Positions 8,928 to 17,768 of a stretch of 64,000 bases of DNA are shown here, piece after piece. The notes under the pieces were generated by a model. That model was not told the origin of the DNA and made no database searches. It saw only the letters and a program-made list of their open reading frames with translations. This stretch comes from Natronococcus pandeyae. Its GTDB lineage: Archaea > Halobacteriota > Halobacteria > Halobacteriales > Natrialbaceae. A program made the translations under genes and the position numbers. Numbering within the stretch: the first letter of the stretch is position 1; each line of letters starts with the position of its first letter. Location: contig NZ_PHNJ01000003.1 of assembly GCF_008122205.1 (NCBI RefSeq), positions 186,001 through 250,000 of the forward strand, given 5' to 3'.

Positions 8928-9713
8928 TCAGACGATATCTCCCGTCCCGCGAGCGGACGGATTCGCCTCGGTCGACGGAATCTCGCCGGTCTCGGCGAGG
9001 CTTTTGAACCGCTGCAGCGTCTGCCCGACGACCGTCTCGGGGACGATGCCGAGACGTTCCATCGCCGCGTCGCCCAGCGACCCTCCTGGCGGATCGTACT
9101 GGATCTCGAGCGAGACCCTCGTTCCGCGGTCGCCGGCCGCCAGCTCGAACCGGATCGTCGCCTCGTGTGGAACCACCGCGCCGTCGAGCGATTCCCACCG
9201 CAGGAGTTCGCCGGGCCGATCCTCGACGATTTCCGTCTGCCACTCGACGCGACGATCGAGCGGGCCGCGAACGTGCCACTGGTGAGTGTCCCCGTCGAGC
9301 CCGGACACCGCAGCGAAATCGCCGAGGATGCGGCTCAATCGCTCCGGTTCGCGCCAGAACTCGTCGAGTTCGTCGGCTGGCCGACCGACCGTGATCGAGC
9401 GCTTCACCGACGGTTCGCCGCTCGTCGCGCTCCCGTCCAGTTCCGTGTGACCGTCTGCGGTGGTGATACCGAGGGCCTGATAGAGGCGGCTGTGGCCACG
9501 GACGCCACGGTACAGCAGCCCGGCGCCGGCGACTGCCGACGCTGCGCCGTCGAGCGAACGGCGTCTGAGACCACGCACGAGGAGCGCGCCGCCGAGCGCC
9601 GCAGATGCCGCTCGCTCCCATCGGCTGACGTTCGTTCTCGAGCGCTGGCCGGCCGGTATACGCTCTGCCTCCGACTGTTCGTCGGCCGAGTGCTGTGTGG
9701 AGCCCGTGGTCAT
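8928..9713 (-). CDS. SRPBCC (START/cyclase-like) protein with N-terminal DUF2892-like helices
   Basis: 261 residues from ATG 9713. After a hydrophilic N-terminus, residues about 30-80 form two short Gly/Ala-rich helices (ALGGALLVRGLRRRSLDG, VAGAGLLYRGVRG) resembling DUF2892. From about residue 100 an SRPBCC domain follows: SITVGRPADELDEFWREPE, WHVRGPLDRRVEW, LLRWESLDG and VSLEIQYDPPGG. SRPBCC domains bind hydrophobic ligands such as lipids or polyketides. Proteins with this fusion are frequent in halophilic archaea and in bacteria, where they are annotated cyclase/dehydrase; a real enzyme activity is not shown. Confidence 0.78.
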   Translation of the reverse strand: MTTGSTQHSADEQSEAERIPAGQRSRTNVSRWERAASAALGGALLVRGLRRRSLDGAASAVAGAGLLYRGVRGHSRLYQALGITTADGHTELDGSATSGEPSVKRSITVGRPADELDEFWREPERLSRILGDFAAVSGLDGDTHQWHVRGPLDRRVEWQTEIVEDRPGELLRWESLDGAVVPHEATIRFELAAGDRGTRVSLEIQYDPPGGSLGDAAMERLGIVPETVVGQTLQRFKSLAETGEIPSTEANPSARGTGDIV

Positions 9714-10047
9714 GGGTCGGATTCGACGACGGTTGTGGGGTTTGCACCGGAGCGAATCGGCTGTTCGCCACCGTAGCCCTGACCCGCGCGATCGGCGGCA
9801 GTGGCGGTCGATACGTCGTGTACTCTCCGGACGCCGACGGCGTTCCCTGGCATGTATAGCGGTCCCGATACGTAATCCGGACAACTGCTTCATTGGATGT
9901 TTGGGCTGCAACTGCAACGCTTCTCGAGCGCGTGACAGCGTCGATCGCGGACCGGAACCCGACTCGTCCGTCGGGCCGACGGTCGGACCAACCTGCGTCT
10001 GCGTCCGGTGGGCCTTTGGGACCAGGCTTCGACAGACCAGCCTAGAA
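9714..10047. other. Intergenic region between divergent genes
   Basis: 334 bases between the divergent SRPBCC and NTF2-like genes. I see no convincing ORF or RNA gene. A perfect 7-bp inverted repeat with a one-base loop (CCGTCGGgCCGACGG) sits at about 9968-9982. A moderately AT-rich patch near 9850-9900 is the likeliest place for promoters. Confidence 0.5.
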
Positions 10048-10467
10048 ATGAGTGACACTGCCGAGTCCGTCGTCGAGGACTACTACGACGCGCTCCGACG
10101 GGGCGATCCGCTCGAGCGGTACTTTCTCGAGGACGCGTCCACCGTCAAGTTCGGCATCAGCGAGGCCCTGTTCGGCTACGACGCCGTCGCGGACGCGCTC
10201 CGGAGCCAGACCGAGACGACCGAGGACTGGACCGTCGAGAGCGACCGGCTTACGGTCGCCGAGGACGACGAGTGCGCCACGTTCGCCGACGAGGTGACGA
10301 TGGCCTGGACCGACTCCGAAGACGGGACGGAACGGCGTTTCGAAACGCGCTGGAGCGGCACGCTGGTTCGCCGCGAGACGCCGGACGGTGACTCGAGTAC
10401 GGATCCGACCGACGGTCCGGCCTGGCTGTTCCGGACGATGCACGTCAGTACGGCCGATTCGCTATGA
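10048..10467 (+). CDS. NTF2-like (SnoaL/DUF4440-type) protein
   Basis: 139 residues from ATG 10048. The pattern is that of the cone-shaped NTF2-like fold: helix ESVVEDYYDALRRGD, then FLEDASTVKFGISEALFGYDAV, followed by beta strands with DEVTMAWTDSEDG, RFETRWSGTLVRR and a C-terminal WLFRTMHVS. Members are small enzymes or binding proteins with an open pocket; the substrate cannot be inferred. Its stop overlaps the next start (ATGA at 10464-10467), so the two are probably translated together. Confidence 0.75.
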   Translation: MSDTAESVVEDYYDALRRGDPLERYFLEDASTVKFGISEALFGYDAVADALRSQTETTEDWTVESDRLTVAEDDECATFADEVTMAWTDSEDGTERRFETRWSGTLVRRETPDGDSSTDPTDGPAWLFRTMHVSTADSL

Positions 10468-10676
10468 GCCGCGACCCCCGTCGTTCCTCGCGGACCGGCG
10501 TGTTGACGACGCCGTCGGCTCGCCTCGCGATCGTGTTCGTGCTGCTCGTCGGCTTCTCGGGCGGACTGATCGCGCTCCAGGGCGGCGCGTCGCTGATCGA
10601 GATCGGGCTGGCGATCCTCGGCGGACTCGTCGCTGGCGGCGGACTGCTCTGGTATCTGTACTGGATCCTGGAATAG
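10464..10676 (+). CDS. Small membrane protein coupled to the NTF2-like gene
   Basis: 70 residues. A short basic N-terminus is followed by two hydrophobic helices (about 22-40 and 45-66), ending in LLWYLYWILE. The start codon overlaps the stop of the NTF2-like gene in an ATGA, which supports a functional link. Family not recognised. Confidence 0.65.
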   Translation: MSRDPRRSSRTGVLTTPSARLAIVFVLLVGFSGGLIALQGGASLIEIGLAILGGLVAGGGLLWYLYWILE

Positions 10677-10705
10677 CGCGCTCGTTGCCGCGGCGACCGT
10701 CTGGT

Positions 10706-10817
10706 TCATACTGTCGGACAGAAGTCAATGAGAAGTCAATCGCGAAGTAGCGGCCGTCGCCGCTGGAGACGGCCGCGTCCGAGCGATCGATCTTCAAATA
10801 GCTCTGTCCGACAGTAT
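10706..10817. repeat. MITE-like element with 14-bp terminal inverted repeats (full copy)
   Basis: The element is bounded by the perfect inverted repeat ATACTGTCGGACAG (10708-10721) and CTGTCCGACAGTAT (10804-10817). An inner 8-bp inverted repeat (CGGCCGTC and GACGGCCG) lies in the middle. Its left 59 bases (10706-10764) recur at 18288-18346 with three mismatches. No ORF fits inside, so it is non-autonomous if mobile. The right end touches the stop codon of the zincin gene. Confidence 0.75.
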
Positions 10818-11773
10818 CACCGCTCGAGACGTCGAACCCACAGCCCCGGCGTGTCGAGTTCCTCGTGCGTCGGGAGGTTGTCGGGGTGGTCCCAGACCCG
10901 ACTCGCCGTCTCCAGATCCCGTACTGCGACGACGTGCTCGAAGAAGTTCTTCCCGCGTTCGTACTGGCGCTCCTTGAGTCCGAGTCCGAGCAGGCGCCGG
11001 AACAGCTTCTGGAGCGGGCCGCGGCCCTGTCGGCGAGCGTCGAGTTTCCGGCGAAGATCCTCGTACTCGTCGTCGAAGGCGTGGTCCATCAGGAGTTCCG
11101 CGTAGCCCTCGACGACGGTCATCGCCGCGTCGAGTTCGCGGAACGCCTCCTTGTTGAACGACCCCTCCGAGAGGTCGGCGATGCCGTCTTGCATCCGATT
11201 CTCGAGGTGGGTCGAAAGCCACGGGGCCGCGCCGAACTCGGCGGCGTGGGTCACTTCGTGGAACGCGATCCAGCGGCGGAACCGGTCGGGGTCGACGTCG
11301 AGGGCTTCGGCGGCCTTGAGAATGTTCGGTCGGACGAAGTACAGGGCGTGGTCGTCGTCGGGCGTCTCCGCGAGCAAGAGGGGATCGTACTGCCCGAGGA
11401 CGTTCCGGCCGAGGAACGAGAGCAGGACCGTCATCGTCCCCGTGTTGATCGTCCGGGCGACGCCGGGGAACGCGCCGGTGTGGGTCTCGAGGGCGCCCAT
11501 GACCCGCTCGAACGTCTCGACGTTGGCGTCGATCCAGTGGTGACGGTTCTGGATCTCGATCGTTTCGGGAACGTCGAAGTCGGCGCCGGAGACCGAGCGG
11601 ACGGCCGCTCGAGCGTCCCGCACGTCGCGGGCGTAGGCCTCGCGCTCGCCGGGCTCGAGGTCGAGGGAGCCGGGGTCGGTCGCCGCCTTGGCACCGTCGG
11701 CAGCCGACTGCCAGTCGATCACGCTATCGCCGGACGCTCCGGCGACTGCGCGGGCGCTACGGTAGAGATTCAC
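10817..11773 (-). CDS. Zinc-dependent metalloprotease-like protein (DUF2342/zincin_2 family)
   Basis: 318 residues from GTG 11773 (VNLYRSARAVAGAS). A further upstream TTG at 11800 is less likely and sits in a palindrome, CGAACGCaaaaGCGTTCG. The zincin motif HEVTH lies near residue 170 in WIAFHEVTHAAEF. Other family features are FVRPNI, the LSEGSFN segment and a C-terminal FFEHVVAVRDL. The family is also called coenzyme F420 biosynthesis-associated protein, but the peptidase substrate is unknown. The stop codon overlaps the inverted-repeat end of a MITE-like element. Confidence 0.85.
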   Translation of the reverse strand: MNLYRSARAVAGASGDSVIDWQSAADGAKAATDPGSLDLEPGEREAYARDVRDARAAVRSVSGADFDVPETIEIQNRHHWIDANVETFERVMGALETHTGAFPGVARTINTGTMTVLLSFLGRNVLGQYDPLLLAETPDDDHALYFVRPNILKAAEALDVDPDRFRRWIAFHEVTHAAEFGAAPWLSTHLENRMQDGIADLSEGSFNKEAFRELDAAMTVVEGYAELLMDHAFDDEYEDLRRKLDARRQGRGPLQKLFRRLLGLGLKERQYERGKNFFEHVVAVRDLETASRVWDHPDNLPTHEELDTPGLWVRRLER

Positions 11774-11920
11774 AGCTGTCGGTACGAGTGGCGAACGCAA
11801 AAGCGTTCGGCTCGCCGTCGGGTTGTAACGGTCGGTACGAAGCCGAGCGTGACGTCTCGACCGGTCTCGACGTCGACGGCGAGACGAGCGATCGGTTGTG
11901 ACCCGTTTCGGTCGATCGTC

Positions 11921-12238
11921 TCAGTTGACGATAACGTCTGGCTCTTCTTCGGCTGGGAACTCCTCTTCCTCCTCGTCGTCGCCAGCGTACTTTTTCAGGG
12001 CGACGCCGATTGCGGCGAGGAAGACGAGCGCGATCAGCGCGCCGATGGCGCCCTTCCCGCCGGAGTCGTCTTCGCCCGCGGCCGCTTCCTCTTCGTCCGA
12101 CTCCTCGGCGAACTCCGCTTCGAGTTCGTCAGACTCCTCTTTCTCGCCGAACGGAAGCGCGTCGTCGATGGCTCGCGGTCCGAACTGCGTGTCGCCGTCC
12201 AGATGCAACTCGATGAACGTGAACTTCTTTTCTCCCAT
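11921..12238 (-). CDS. Acidic single-pass membrane protein
   Basis: 105 residues from ATG 12238 (MGEKKFTFIELHLDGDTQFG). The soluble N-terminal part is followed by an extremely acidic stretch, a hydrophobic helix at about residues 66-84 (IGALIALVFLAAIGVAL), KKYAG, and another acidic tail ending EPDVIVN. The FTFIELHLDGD opening looks like a small folded domain. Related short proteins appear common in haloarchaea, but their function is unknown. Divergent from the Lsm-L37e operon. Confidence 0.68.
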   Translation of the reverse strand: MGEKKFTFIELHLDGDTQFGPRAIDDALPFGEKEESDELEAEFAEESDEEEAAAGEDDSGGKGAIGALIALVFLAAIGVALKKYAGDDEEEEEFPAEEEPDVIVN

Positions 12239-12364
12239 ACGGGATGGATCGACGAGTGTCCACTTAGCCGTTTGGCTTGGAGAGGCGTGACAGCTCACCG
12301 AGGAGACGGTGCAGACGGCACCGGGACCGGTACGATTAAGTGTGCATCACTTGCGGTGTTTCGT

Positions 12365-12592
12365 ATGAGTGGACGACCGCTGGACGTCCTCGAGGCGTCG
12401 CTCGGCGAACGTGTCACAGTGCGACTCAAGAGTGGCGACGAGTACGTCGGCGATCTCGCCGGCTACGATCAACACATGAACCTCGTGCTCGAGGACGTGT
12501 CGATGGCCAGAGAGCGCGAAGTGGAAGAGGAGGAGCCGGTCGAAGACACAACGATTATACGCGGCGACAACGTCGTTTCGATCACTCCATGA
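12365..12592 (+). CDS. Archaeal Sm-like (Lsm) RNA-binding protein
   Basis: 75 residues, the usual length of an archaeal Lsm. Sm1 is seen in [29 protein letters not shown] and Sm2 in [14 protein letters not shown] (IRGDNV is the classic Sm2 core). Lsm proteins form heptameric rings that bind U-rich RNA and act in RNA metabolism. The start is ATG 12365; a GATTAAGTG promoter-like element lies about 25-31 bp upstream, fitting a leaderless transcript. It overlaps the L37e start, the usual archaeal gene pair. Confidence 0.95.
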   Translation: MSGRPLDVLEASLGERVTVRLKSGDEYVGDLAGYDQHMNLVLEDVSMAREREVEEEEPVEDTTIIRGDNVVSITP

Positions 12593-12765
12593 CTGGTGCA
12601 GGAACCCCGAGCCAAGGAAAGAAGAACAAGACGACCCACACCAAGTGTCGTCGCTGCGGAGAGAAGTCCTACCACACGAAAAAGAAGGTCTGCTCGTCGT
12701 GCGGCTTCGGCAAGTCTGCCAAACGCCGCGGCTACGAGTGGCAGTCGAAGACCGGCGACAACTGA
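12589..12765 (+). CDS. rpl37e: 50S ribosomal protein L37e
   Basis: 58 residues. The zinc-ribbon motifs [10 protein letters not shown] and [17 protein letters not shown] are diagnostic for L37e of the archaeal large ribosomal subunit. It is too short for many ORF callers. The start overlaps the Lsm stop (ATGA), so the pair is translationally coupled. Confidence 0.97.
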   Translation: MTGAGTPSQGKKNKTTHTKCRRCGEKSYHTKKKVCSSCGFGKSAKRRGYEWQSKTGDN

Positions 12766-13020
12766 ACTCTCTCTGCTCTCGCACGACACGCTGTTTTCAC
12801 GCCGAGCGCAGCGACAACGCACTGAGCCACCCGGCTACCGCTGAGCCAGCAGCCGCCTGGTCGTCGCGCTACCGTCTTCGGCCGCCGCCCTATCCGTCGC
12901 CGTCGTCGCGCTACCGTCGCCGTTCACCGGCTCTCGAGGCTGACGAACGATTATATAGCTGTCAGTCGTATATACTCTCGATCGAGCCGTGAGCAGCGGC
13001 AGTCGGTCGAGGAAGACACC

Positions 13021-13719
13021 ATGCTAACCGAATCAATCGAGTATCTGAAGAACAGTGACGAGGTATGGAAGACGAGCATCATCGGCGGGGTCCTCCTGCT
13101 GTTTAGCTTCCTGCTGATCCCACTCTTTCTCGTCTGGGGATACGTCATCCGCGTGCTGGACCGGACTTCGCACGGGAACGACGAGGCCCCGGTCTTCGAG
13201 GAGTGGAGCGAGCTGACCATCGACGGAGCGAAAGCGTTCGTGATCCTCCTCGCGTACTCGCTCGTCCCCATGGTGGTCGGCGGGATACTGGTCGGCAGCG
13301 TCTGGTTTGCTACCGGCGGAACGCCGGGTTCGATCGGTGCGGCCGGATTCGTCCTCGCCGGACTGATCACCCTTGCACTGTTCGTCACGGTGGCATACGT
13401 CACCCCCGCAGCGCTCGCCAACTTCGCGGAGACCAAGCGCATCGGCGCCGGATTCGATTTCGAGACGCTCCGTCCCGTCCTCTCGAGTGGCACGTACGCG
13501 GCCAGGTGGCTGCTGGCGTTCGGGATCGTCCTCGTCGGCTCGTTCGTCTCGGGGATCCTCAACGCGGTTCCGTTCCTCGGGACCGTTCTGGGCGCGATCG
13601 TCGCGTTCTACGCCCTGGTCGCGGCGTACTACGTCATCGGCCACACCTGGCAGGACCTCCACCCGATCCCCGTAGAGGAGACTGGCGGAGAGCCGTCGCC
13701 CGAGCGGTCTGCGATCTGA
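13021..13719 (+). CDS. DUF4013 membrane protein
   Basis: 232 residues with six or so hydrophobic helices. The pattern MLTESIEYLKNSDEVWKT, then LLIPLFLVWGYVIRVLD, WSELTIDGAKAF and a C-terminal VAAYYVIGHTWQDLHP is that of the DUF4013 family of archaeal membrane proteins of unknown role. Two TATA-like stretches (TTATATAG near 12951 and GTATATAC near 12968) precede it. A short acidic tail follows the last helix. Confidence 0.82.
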   Translation: MLTESIEYLKNSDEVWKTSIIGGVLLLFSFLLIPLFLVWGYVIRVLDRTSHGNDEAPVFEEWSELTIDGAKAFVILLAYSLVPMVVGGILVGSVWFATGGTPGSIGAAGFVLAGLITLALFVTVAYVTPAALANFAETKRIGAGFDFETLRPVLSSGTYAARWLLAFGIVLVGSFVSGILNAVPFLGTVLGAIVAFYALVAAYYVIGHTWQDLHPIPVEETGGEPSPERSAI

Positions 13720-13835
13720 TCGGCGTATCCTTCGCGCCGAGTGATCGAGTCGCGCGACGACCGCCAACGGGGGCGGTGACCGGTCCCCCGTCACCTGATG
13801 AACAACCCTTAGTTCGGGGCCGCAAACACTCTCCT

Positions 13836-15029
13836 ATGGAGACGACAGACGCCTTCGTCGGCCTCGAGTGTGTCGACTGCGGATCGACCGTCGACGCCGA
13901 TGTGGAGGGCCATCAGTGTCCGGACTGCGGTGGCATTCTCGACCCGAACTACGACTACGACGCCGTCGACCTCGACCGCGAGTCGCTGGCTTCGCGGCCG
14001 TTCGACTCGATGTGGCGCTACGAGGAACTGCTACCGTTCACCCGCGAGTCCGCGGTGACGATGGACGAGGGGACGACGCCGCTGGTCGACTGCCCCAAAC
14101 TCGCCGACGAGATGGGCGTCGAGCGCGTCCTCATCAAGGACGAGGGCCGGAATCCGACGGGGACGTTCAAAGACCGCGGGCAGACCCTCGCCGTGACGGC
14201 GGCCGTCCAGCACGGCGCGACCGACGTCGCGCTCGCTTCGGCGGGTAACGCCGGCCAGGCCGCCGCAGCCTACGCCGGCCGGGCCGGCCTCGAGTCCCAC
14301 GTCTACCTCCCCTCCCGGTCGGGCTTTACGAACAAGGCGATGGTGAACGTCCACGGCGGCGACATGAACGTCGTCGGCGGCCGGATCGGCGACGCTGGCG
14401 CGGCCTTCGAGGAGGGGCTCGCCGAACACGACGACTGGTACCCGCTCCAGACGTTCGTCACGCCCTACCGCCACGAGGGCAAGAAGACGATGTTCTACGA
14501 GATCGCCGAACAGCTCGAGTGGGAGCTGCCGGACGTGATCTCGTACCCGACCGGCGGCGGGGTCGGTCTGGTCGGGATGTACAAGGCCGCCCGGGAGTTC
14601 CGGGAGCTCGGTCTGACCGACGACCTGCCCGCCTTCTACGCCGCGCAGGCGACGGGCTGTGCGCCCGTCGTCGAGGCGTTCGAGAAGGGCCGTGACGTCC
14701 ACGAGCCGGTCGAGAACCCCGACACGATCTGCGGCGGCATCGAGATCCCCGACCCCGGCGCGAGTCCGTGGATCCTCGAGGCGCTGCGCGAGACCGACGG
14801 CGGCGCCGTCGCCACCGACGATACGGAGATTCTCGACGCCGCGATCCAGGTGGCCCAGCACGAGGGCCTCGAGATGGCGCCGACCTGTGCGGCGGCCGCA
14901 AGCGGCGTCTGGGAGCTGTCCGAGCGCGGCGAGTTCGATGGCGACGAGACGGTCGTCATCGTCAACACCGGCACGGGGAACAAAGAGGCCGACGTGCTCC
15001 GCAGTCACCTGATGAGCCAGGGGATCTGA
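13836..15029 (+). CDS. thrC: Threonine synthase
   Basis: 397 residues from ATG 13836. The N-terminus carries a zinc-ribbon-like segment (CVDCG, HQCPDCGG). The PLP lysine is Lys112 in NPTGTFKDRG. The Gly-rich SAGNAGQAAAAYAGRAGL and the phosphate loop YPTGGGVGLVGM fit threonine synthase of the fold-type II PLP enzymes. It converts O-phosphohomoserine to threonine in the cytoplasm. A paralogue with another beta-elimination activity cannot be excluded, as haloarchaea carry several ThrC-like genes. A promoter-like CTTAG lies about 25 bp upstream. Confidence 0.9.
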   Translation: METTDAFVGLECVDCGSTVDADVEGHQCPDCGGILDPNYDYDAVDLDRESLASRPFDSMWRYEELLPFTRESAVTMDEGTTPLVDCPKLADEMGVERVLIKDEGRNPTGTFKDRGQTLAVTAAVQHGATDVALASAGNAGQAAAAYAGRAGLESHVYLPSRSGFTNKAMVNVHGGDMNVVGGRIGDAGAAFEEGLAEHDDWYPLQTFVTPYRHEGKKTMFYEIAEQLEWELPDVISYPTGGGVGLVGMYKAAREFRELGLTDDLPAFYAAQATGCAPVVEAFEKGRDVHEPVENPDTICGGIEIPDPGASPWILEALRETDGGAVATDDTEILDAAIQVAQHEGLEMAPTCAAAASGVWELSERGEFDGDETVVIVNTGTGNKEADVLRSHLMSQGI

Positions 15030-15321
15030 ATCGCGTCTCGTCGGTAGCTTCGACGAGTGCCCGAAACCACCGTCGCGCCGCCGAGGGACTGCCCCCCGAT
15101 CATGTCGTTCCCTCCGTCGATTCCGCTCGGTAGTTCGTGTGCAAGCGTGGTTTCCTCTCGCAGAATAACGCCGGCACACGAACGCCGGCACACGAGTTTG
15201 GACGCCTGTGAACCGGTGCGAACACTGTCGCCGTCGGGCCGAGAACATATCGTTCGATCCGGATCGAGTCTCGGTGACAGACCAGGGGTAGCTTTTTAGT
15301 TATTGTCTCGACAGTTTTCGT

Positions 15322-16080
15322 ATGGATTCGTCGGGGTACTACGACGACTTTGCAGCGTTCTACGATGCCGCCTACGGCCAGCAGGCGGGCGTCGTCGAGG
15401 ATGACGTGCAGTTCTACCTCGAACTCGCCCGCGAGGCCGACGGCCCCCTCCTCGAGGTCGGCTGCGGGACCGGTCGCATCTACCTCGAGTTGCTCCGCGC
15501 CGACATCGACGCGGACGGGATCGACCTCTCGAGCGGCATGCTCGAGGTGCTCCGGGAGAACGCGGCGGACGAGGGGCTCGAACCGAACGTTCGAGAAGCC
15601 GACGTCACCTCGTTTCGCTCCGACCGGGAGTACGCCCTCGTGATCGTCCCGTTCCGCGCGTTTCTCCACCTGACGACGGTCGACGATCAGCTTGCGGCGC
15701 TCGAGCGGATTCACGACGTGCTCGCGCCCGGCGGCCGCCTCGCGCTCAACGTCTTCACGCCCAACTTCGACGTAATCTGTGAGGCCTACGGCGAGCCGGA
15801 GGAGACGACGGTCGAGGTCGACGGCGAGACCTGCACGTATCGGACGGTAACCGAACTGGCCGACGAGGTCGAGCAACTGGCTCGAATCCGATCGGAGGTG
15901 CTGACGAGCGACGGCGAGCGACTGTTCGAGCGCGAGGCGCCAATCGCGCTCGTCTCGAAACGCGAGTTCGAGTTGCTGTTTCGCCAGTCGCCGTTCTCGT
16001 CCTGGGACGTCTACGGCGGCTTCGAGTACGATCCGCTCGAGGATTCGAGCCAGGAGATGGTCTGGATCGCCGACCGATAG
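15322..16080 (+). CDS. Class I SAM-dependent methyltransferase
   Basis: 252 residues from ATG 15322. The SAM-binding motif I is [12 protein letters not shown] (about residues 45-56), followed by the acidic residue of motif II in [11 protein letters not shown] and the post-motif [12 protein letters not shown]. The C-terminal beta-sheet half ([19 protein letters not shown]) resembles small-molecule methyltransferases rather than RNA or DNA ones; the substrate is unknown. A TTTTTAGTTAT stretch about 25 bp upstream is the likely promoter. Confidence 0.85.
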   Translation: MDSSGYYDDFAAFYDAAYGQQAGVVEDDVQFYLELAREADGPLLEVGCGTGRIYLELLRADIDADGIDLSSGMLEVLRENAADEGLEPNVREADVTSFRSDREYALVIVPFRAFLHLTTVDDQLAALERIHDVLAPGGRLALNVFTPNFDVICEAYGEPEETTVEVDGETCTYRTVTELADEVEQLARIRSEVLTSDGERLFEREAPIALVSKREFELLFRQSPFSSWDVYGGFEYDPLEDSSQEMVWIADR

Positions 16081-16148
16081 CGACGCTCGGATCGCCGGCC
16101 GCCGGCCGTTTCGTAGCGCTTTTGCCGGTTGTCGGGAAACGGGGCGGT

Positions 16149-16847
16149 ATGACTGCTCCCTGGGCCGATTGGAATCACGTTCTCAAGCTGGATCCGGACA
16201 AAGAGCTTCCGGAAGGCGTCACGTTTGGCGATCTCTGTGCGACCGGGACCGACGCGATCGAAATCGGCGGCACGATGGGGATGACCGAGGAGAACATGAC
16301 CGCGGTCATCGAGGCCTGTGCCGAGCACGACGTCCCGCTCTACCAGGAGCCGTCGAACCCCAGCGTCGTCGTCGAGAACGACGCACTCGATGGCTACTTT
16401 ATCCCGACGGTGTTCAACGCCGGCACCCCCTTCTGGATCACGGAGGCCCACAAGGAGTGGGTCCGAATCGACGACGTCGACTGGGCCCGGACGACGACCG
16501 AGGCCTACATCGTCATGAACCCCGAGGCGGACGTGGCGACGCTCACCGAGGCCGACTGCGACCTCGAGGCGGACGACGTCGCGGCCTACGCGAAAGTCGC
16601 CGAGCGAATGTTCGGCCAGGAGATCGTCTACCTCGAGTACTCCGGGATGCTCGGCGACGAGGGGATCGTCAAAGCTGCGAGCGAGGCGGTCGACGAGTCG
16701 ACGCTGTTCTACGGCGGCGGCATCCACGACTACGACTCGGCGTACGCGATGGCCCAGTACGCGGACGTCGTCGTCGTCGGGGACCTCGCCCACGACGAGG
16801 GCGTCGACGCGCTCCGCGAGACGGTCGATGCAGCCAACGACGCCTGA
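16149..16847 (+). CDS. Geranylgeranylglyceryl phosphate synthase
   Basis: 232 residues from ATG 16149. This is the PcrB/GGGPS TIM barrel: [48 protein letters not shown] and FYGGGIHD phosphate-binding motifs. It makes the first ether bond of archaeal lipids, joining geranylgeranyl diphosphate to sn-glycerol-1-phosphate, at the membrane. Length and motifs match the haloarchaeal group I enzymes. A palindromic element starts 7 bases after its stop. Confidence 0.93.
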   Translation: MTAPWADWNHVLKLDPDKELPEGVTFGDLCATGTDAIEIGGTMGMTEENMTAVIEACAEHDVPLYQEPSNPSVVVENDALDGYFIPTVFNAGTPFWITEAHKEWVRIDDVDWARTTTEAYIVMNPEADVATLTEADCDLEADDVAAYAKVAERMFGQEIVYLEYSGMLGDEGIVKAASEAVDESTLFYGGGIHDYDSAYAMAQYADVVVVGDLAHDEGVDALRETVDAANDA

Positions 16848-16853
16848 TAGGGT

Positions 16854-16921
16854 CGGTTGTAACTGTTTACCGGTCGTTCGCCAGAGCGGGGTGCCGAACG
16901 ACCGGAAATGACTTCCAACCG
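16854..16921. repeat. Palindromic 3' element, copy 1
   Basis: Two 27-nt arms (16854-16880 and 16895-16921) pair with 22 of 27 matches around a 14-nt loop. The arms start CGGTTGTAACTGTTTACCGG and end with its imperfect complement. It follows the TGA stop of the GGGP synthase gene by 6 bases. The conserved core (TTGTAAC, TTTACCGG, TGACTT) is shared with the copies at 17688 and 48802. Confidence 0.7.
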
Positions 16922-17038
16922 CTCCTGTGACGACCGACGTACTCGCTCGATCCGGGACGCCCCTCGCCGTTCACTTTGTGGCGAGCCACCAGGATACCGC
17001 TTGGCTGCAGGTATCGCGAAATAATACTGTCCGTCATT

Positions 17039-17046
17039 CTTATACC
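17039..17046 (+). promoter_or_regulatory. Putative TATA box of the HalOD1 gene
   Basis: CTTATACC lies about 25-28 bp upstream of ATG 17069, the spacing expected for a leaderless haloarchaeal transcript. TTACACT also occurs just before the ATG, as it does before the other HalOD1 gene at 35088. Confidence 0.5.
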
Positions 17047-17068
17047 GTCCGGTGGCCTTACACTGGTG

Positions 17069-17347
17069 ATGGCAACCCGGTTACCCTCCCACCCCTCCAG
17101 CGACGAATCGCTGTCAGTGAGAGTCGCTCGGCGGATCGCCGCCCACGAGGGCGTCGATCCGACGGAACTGTCACCACCGCTGTACCACAGTCTCGATCCC
17201 GACGCGTTGGATACCCTCTTCGAACCGATCAGCAGCGGCGGGCCCCGCGCGGGTTGCGTGACATTCAGCTACGACGGAAAACGAGTCACCGTCGACAGCG
17301 ACGGCGAGATAGCGATCGAATCGGAACAGCACGCCCAGTCTCGATGA
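17069..17347 (+). CDS. HalOD1 output-domain protein
   Basis: 92 residues from ATG 17069. The pattern VARRIAAHEGVDPTELSPPL, SLDPDALDTLF and CVTFSYDGKRVTVDSDGEI is the HalOD1 domain, found almost only in haloarchaea, alone or as the output of signalling proteins. Here it stands alone. Its molecular role is unknown. The stop overlaps the start of a zinc-finger protein (ATGA at 17344-17347), which makes a two-gene unit. Confidence 0.85.
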   Translation: MATRLPSHPSSDESLSVRVARRIAAHEGVDPTELSPPLYHSLDPDALDTLFEPISSGGPRAGCVTFSYDGKRVTVDSDGEIAIESEQHAQSR

Positions 17348-17556
17348 AGTACTGCCACAACTGTGATTGGTTCGCGAGCGTCGAAGACGGCCTCTCCGAA
17401 CGGGAGCGCTCGAAACTGGCGATCGAACACTTCGTCGAAACGGGCCACTCGATCGACTCGACCGATTCGCTCTGCAGGCCGACGCCGCCGGCCGTCTGTG
17501 AGGATATCCTCGTCGACGAACTCGTGAGTTCGGTCACCGGCGCCGGCGCGGACTGA
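17344..17556 (+). CDS. Small C2H2-like zinc-finger protein
   Basis: 70 residues starting MKYCHNCDWFASVEDG. Cys4 and Cys7 with His29 and His35 (HFVETGH) form a C2H2-type arrangement with a 21-residue gap, so one zinc is likely. The C-terminal part has two further cysteines and no obvious motif. Many haloarchaeal small zinc proteins act in regulation, but nothing is shown for this one. It is translationally coupled to the HalOD1 gene. Confidence 0.78.
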   Translation: MKYCHNCDWFASVEDGLSERERSKLAIEHFVETGHSIDSTDSLCRPTPPAVCEDILVDELVSSVTGAGAD

Positions 17557-17687
17557 TCGGCTCTCTCTTTCGAGACCGCTTTCGCCGTTGGCGTCGGTGT
17601 GTTCGCGGTTCCCCTCGCTGTCGAGAACGACGTGGGTCGTTGCGTATCCATCGCTGCCGGAACTACCGGTCGGCGTTTGGTGCACTC

Positions 17688-17768
17688 ATACGGTCTGTTG
17701 TAGCGATTTACCAGTGCAACCGCGACATGTCTGCGGTTGCACCGGCAACGACTTACAGCAGACCGTAT
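17688..17768. repeat. Palindromic 3' element, copy 2
   Basis: Two 36-nt arms (17688-17723 and 17733-17768) pair with 28 of 36 matches; the outer 10 and the inner 10 pairs are perfect, and the loop is 9 nt. The right arm abuts the TGA stop of the minus-strand ferredoxin gene. It shares GGTCTG, TTGTA, CGATTTACC and GACTTACAGCAGACCGT with copy 3 at 48802. Confidence 0.8.
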
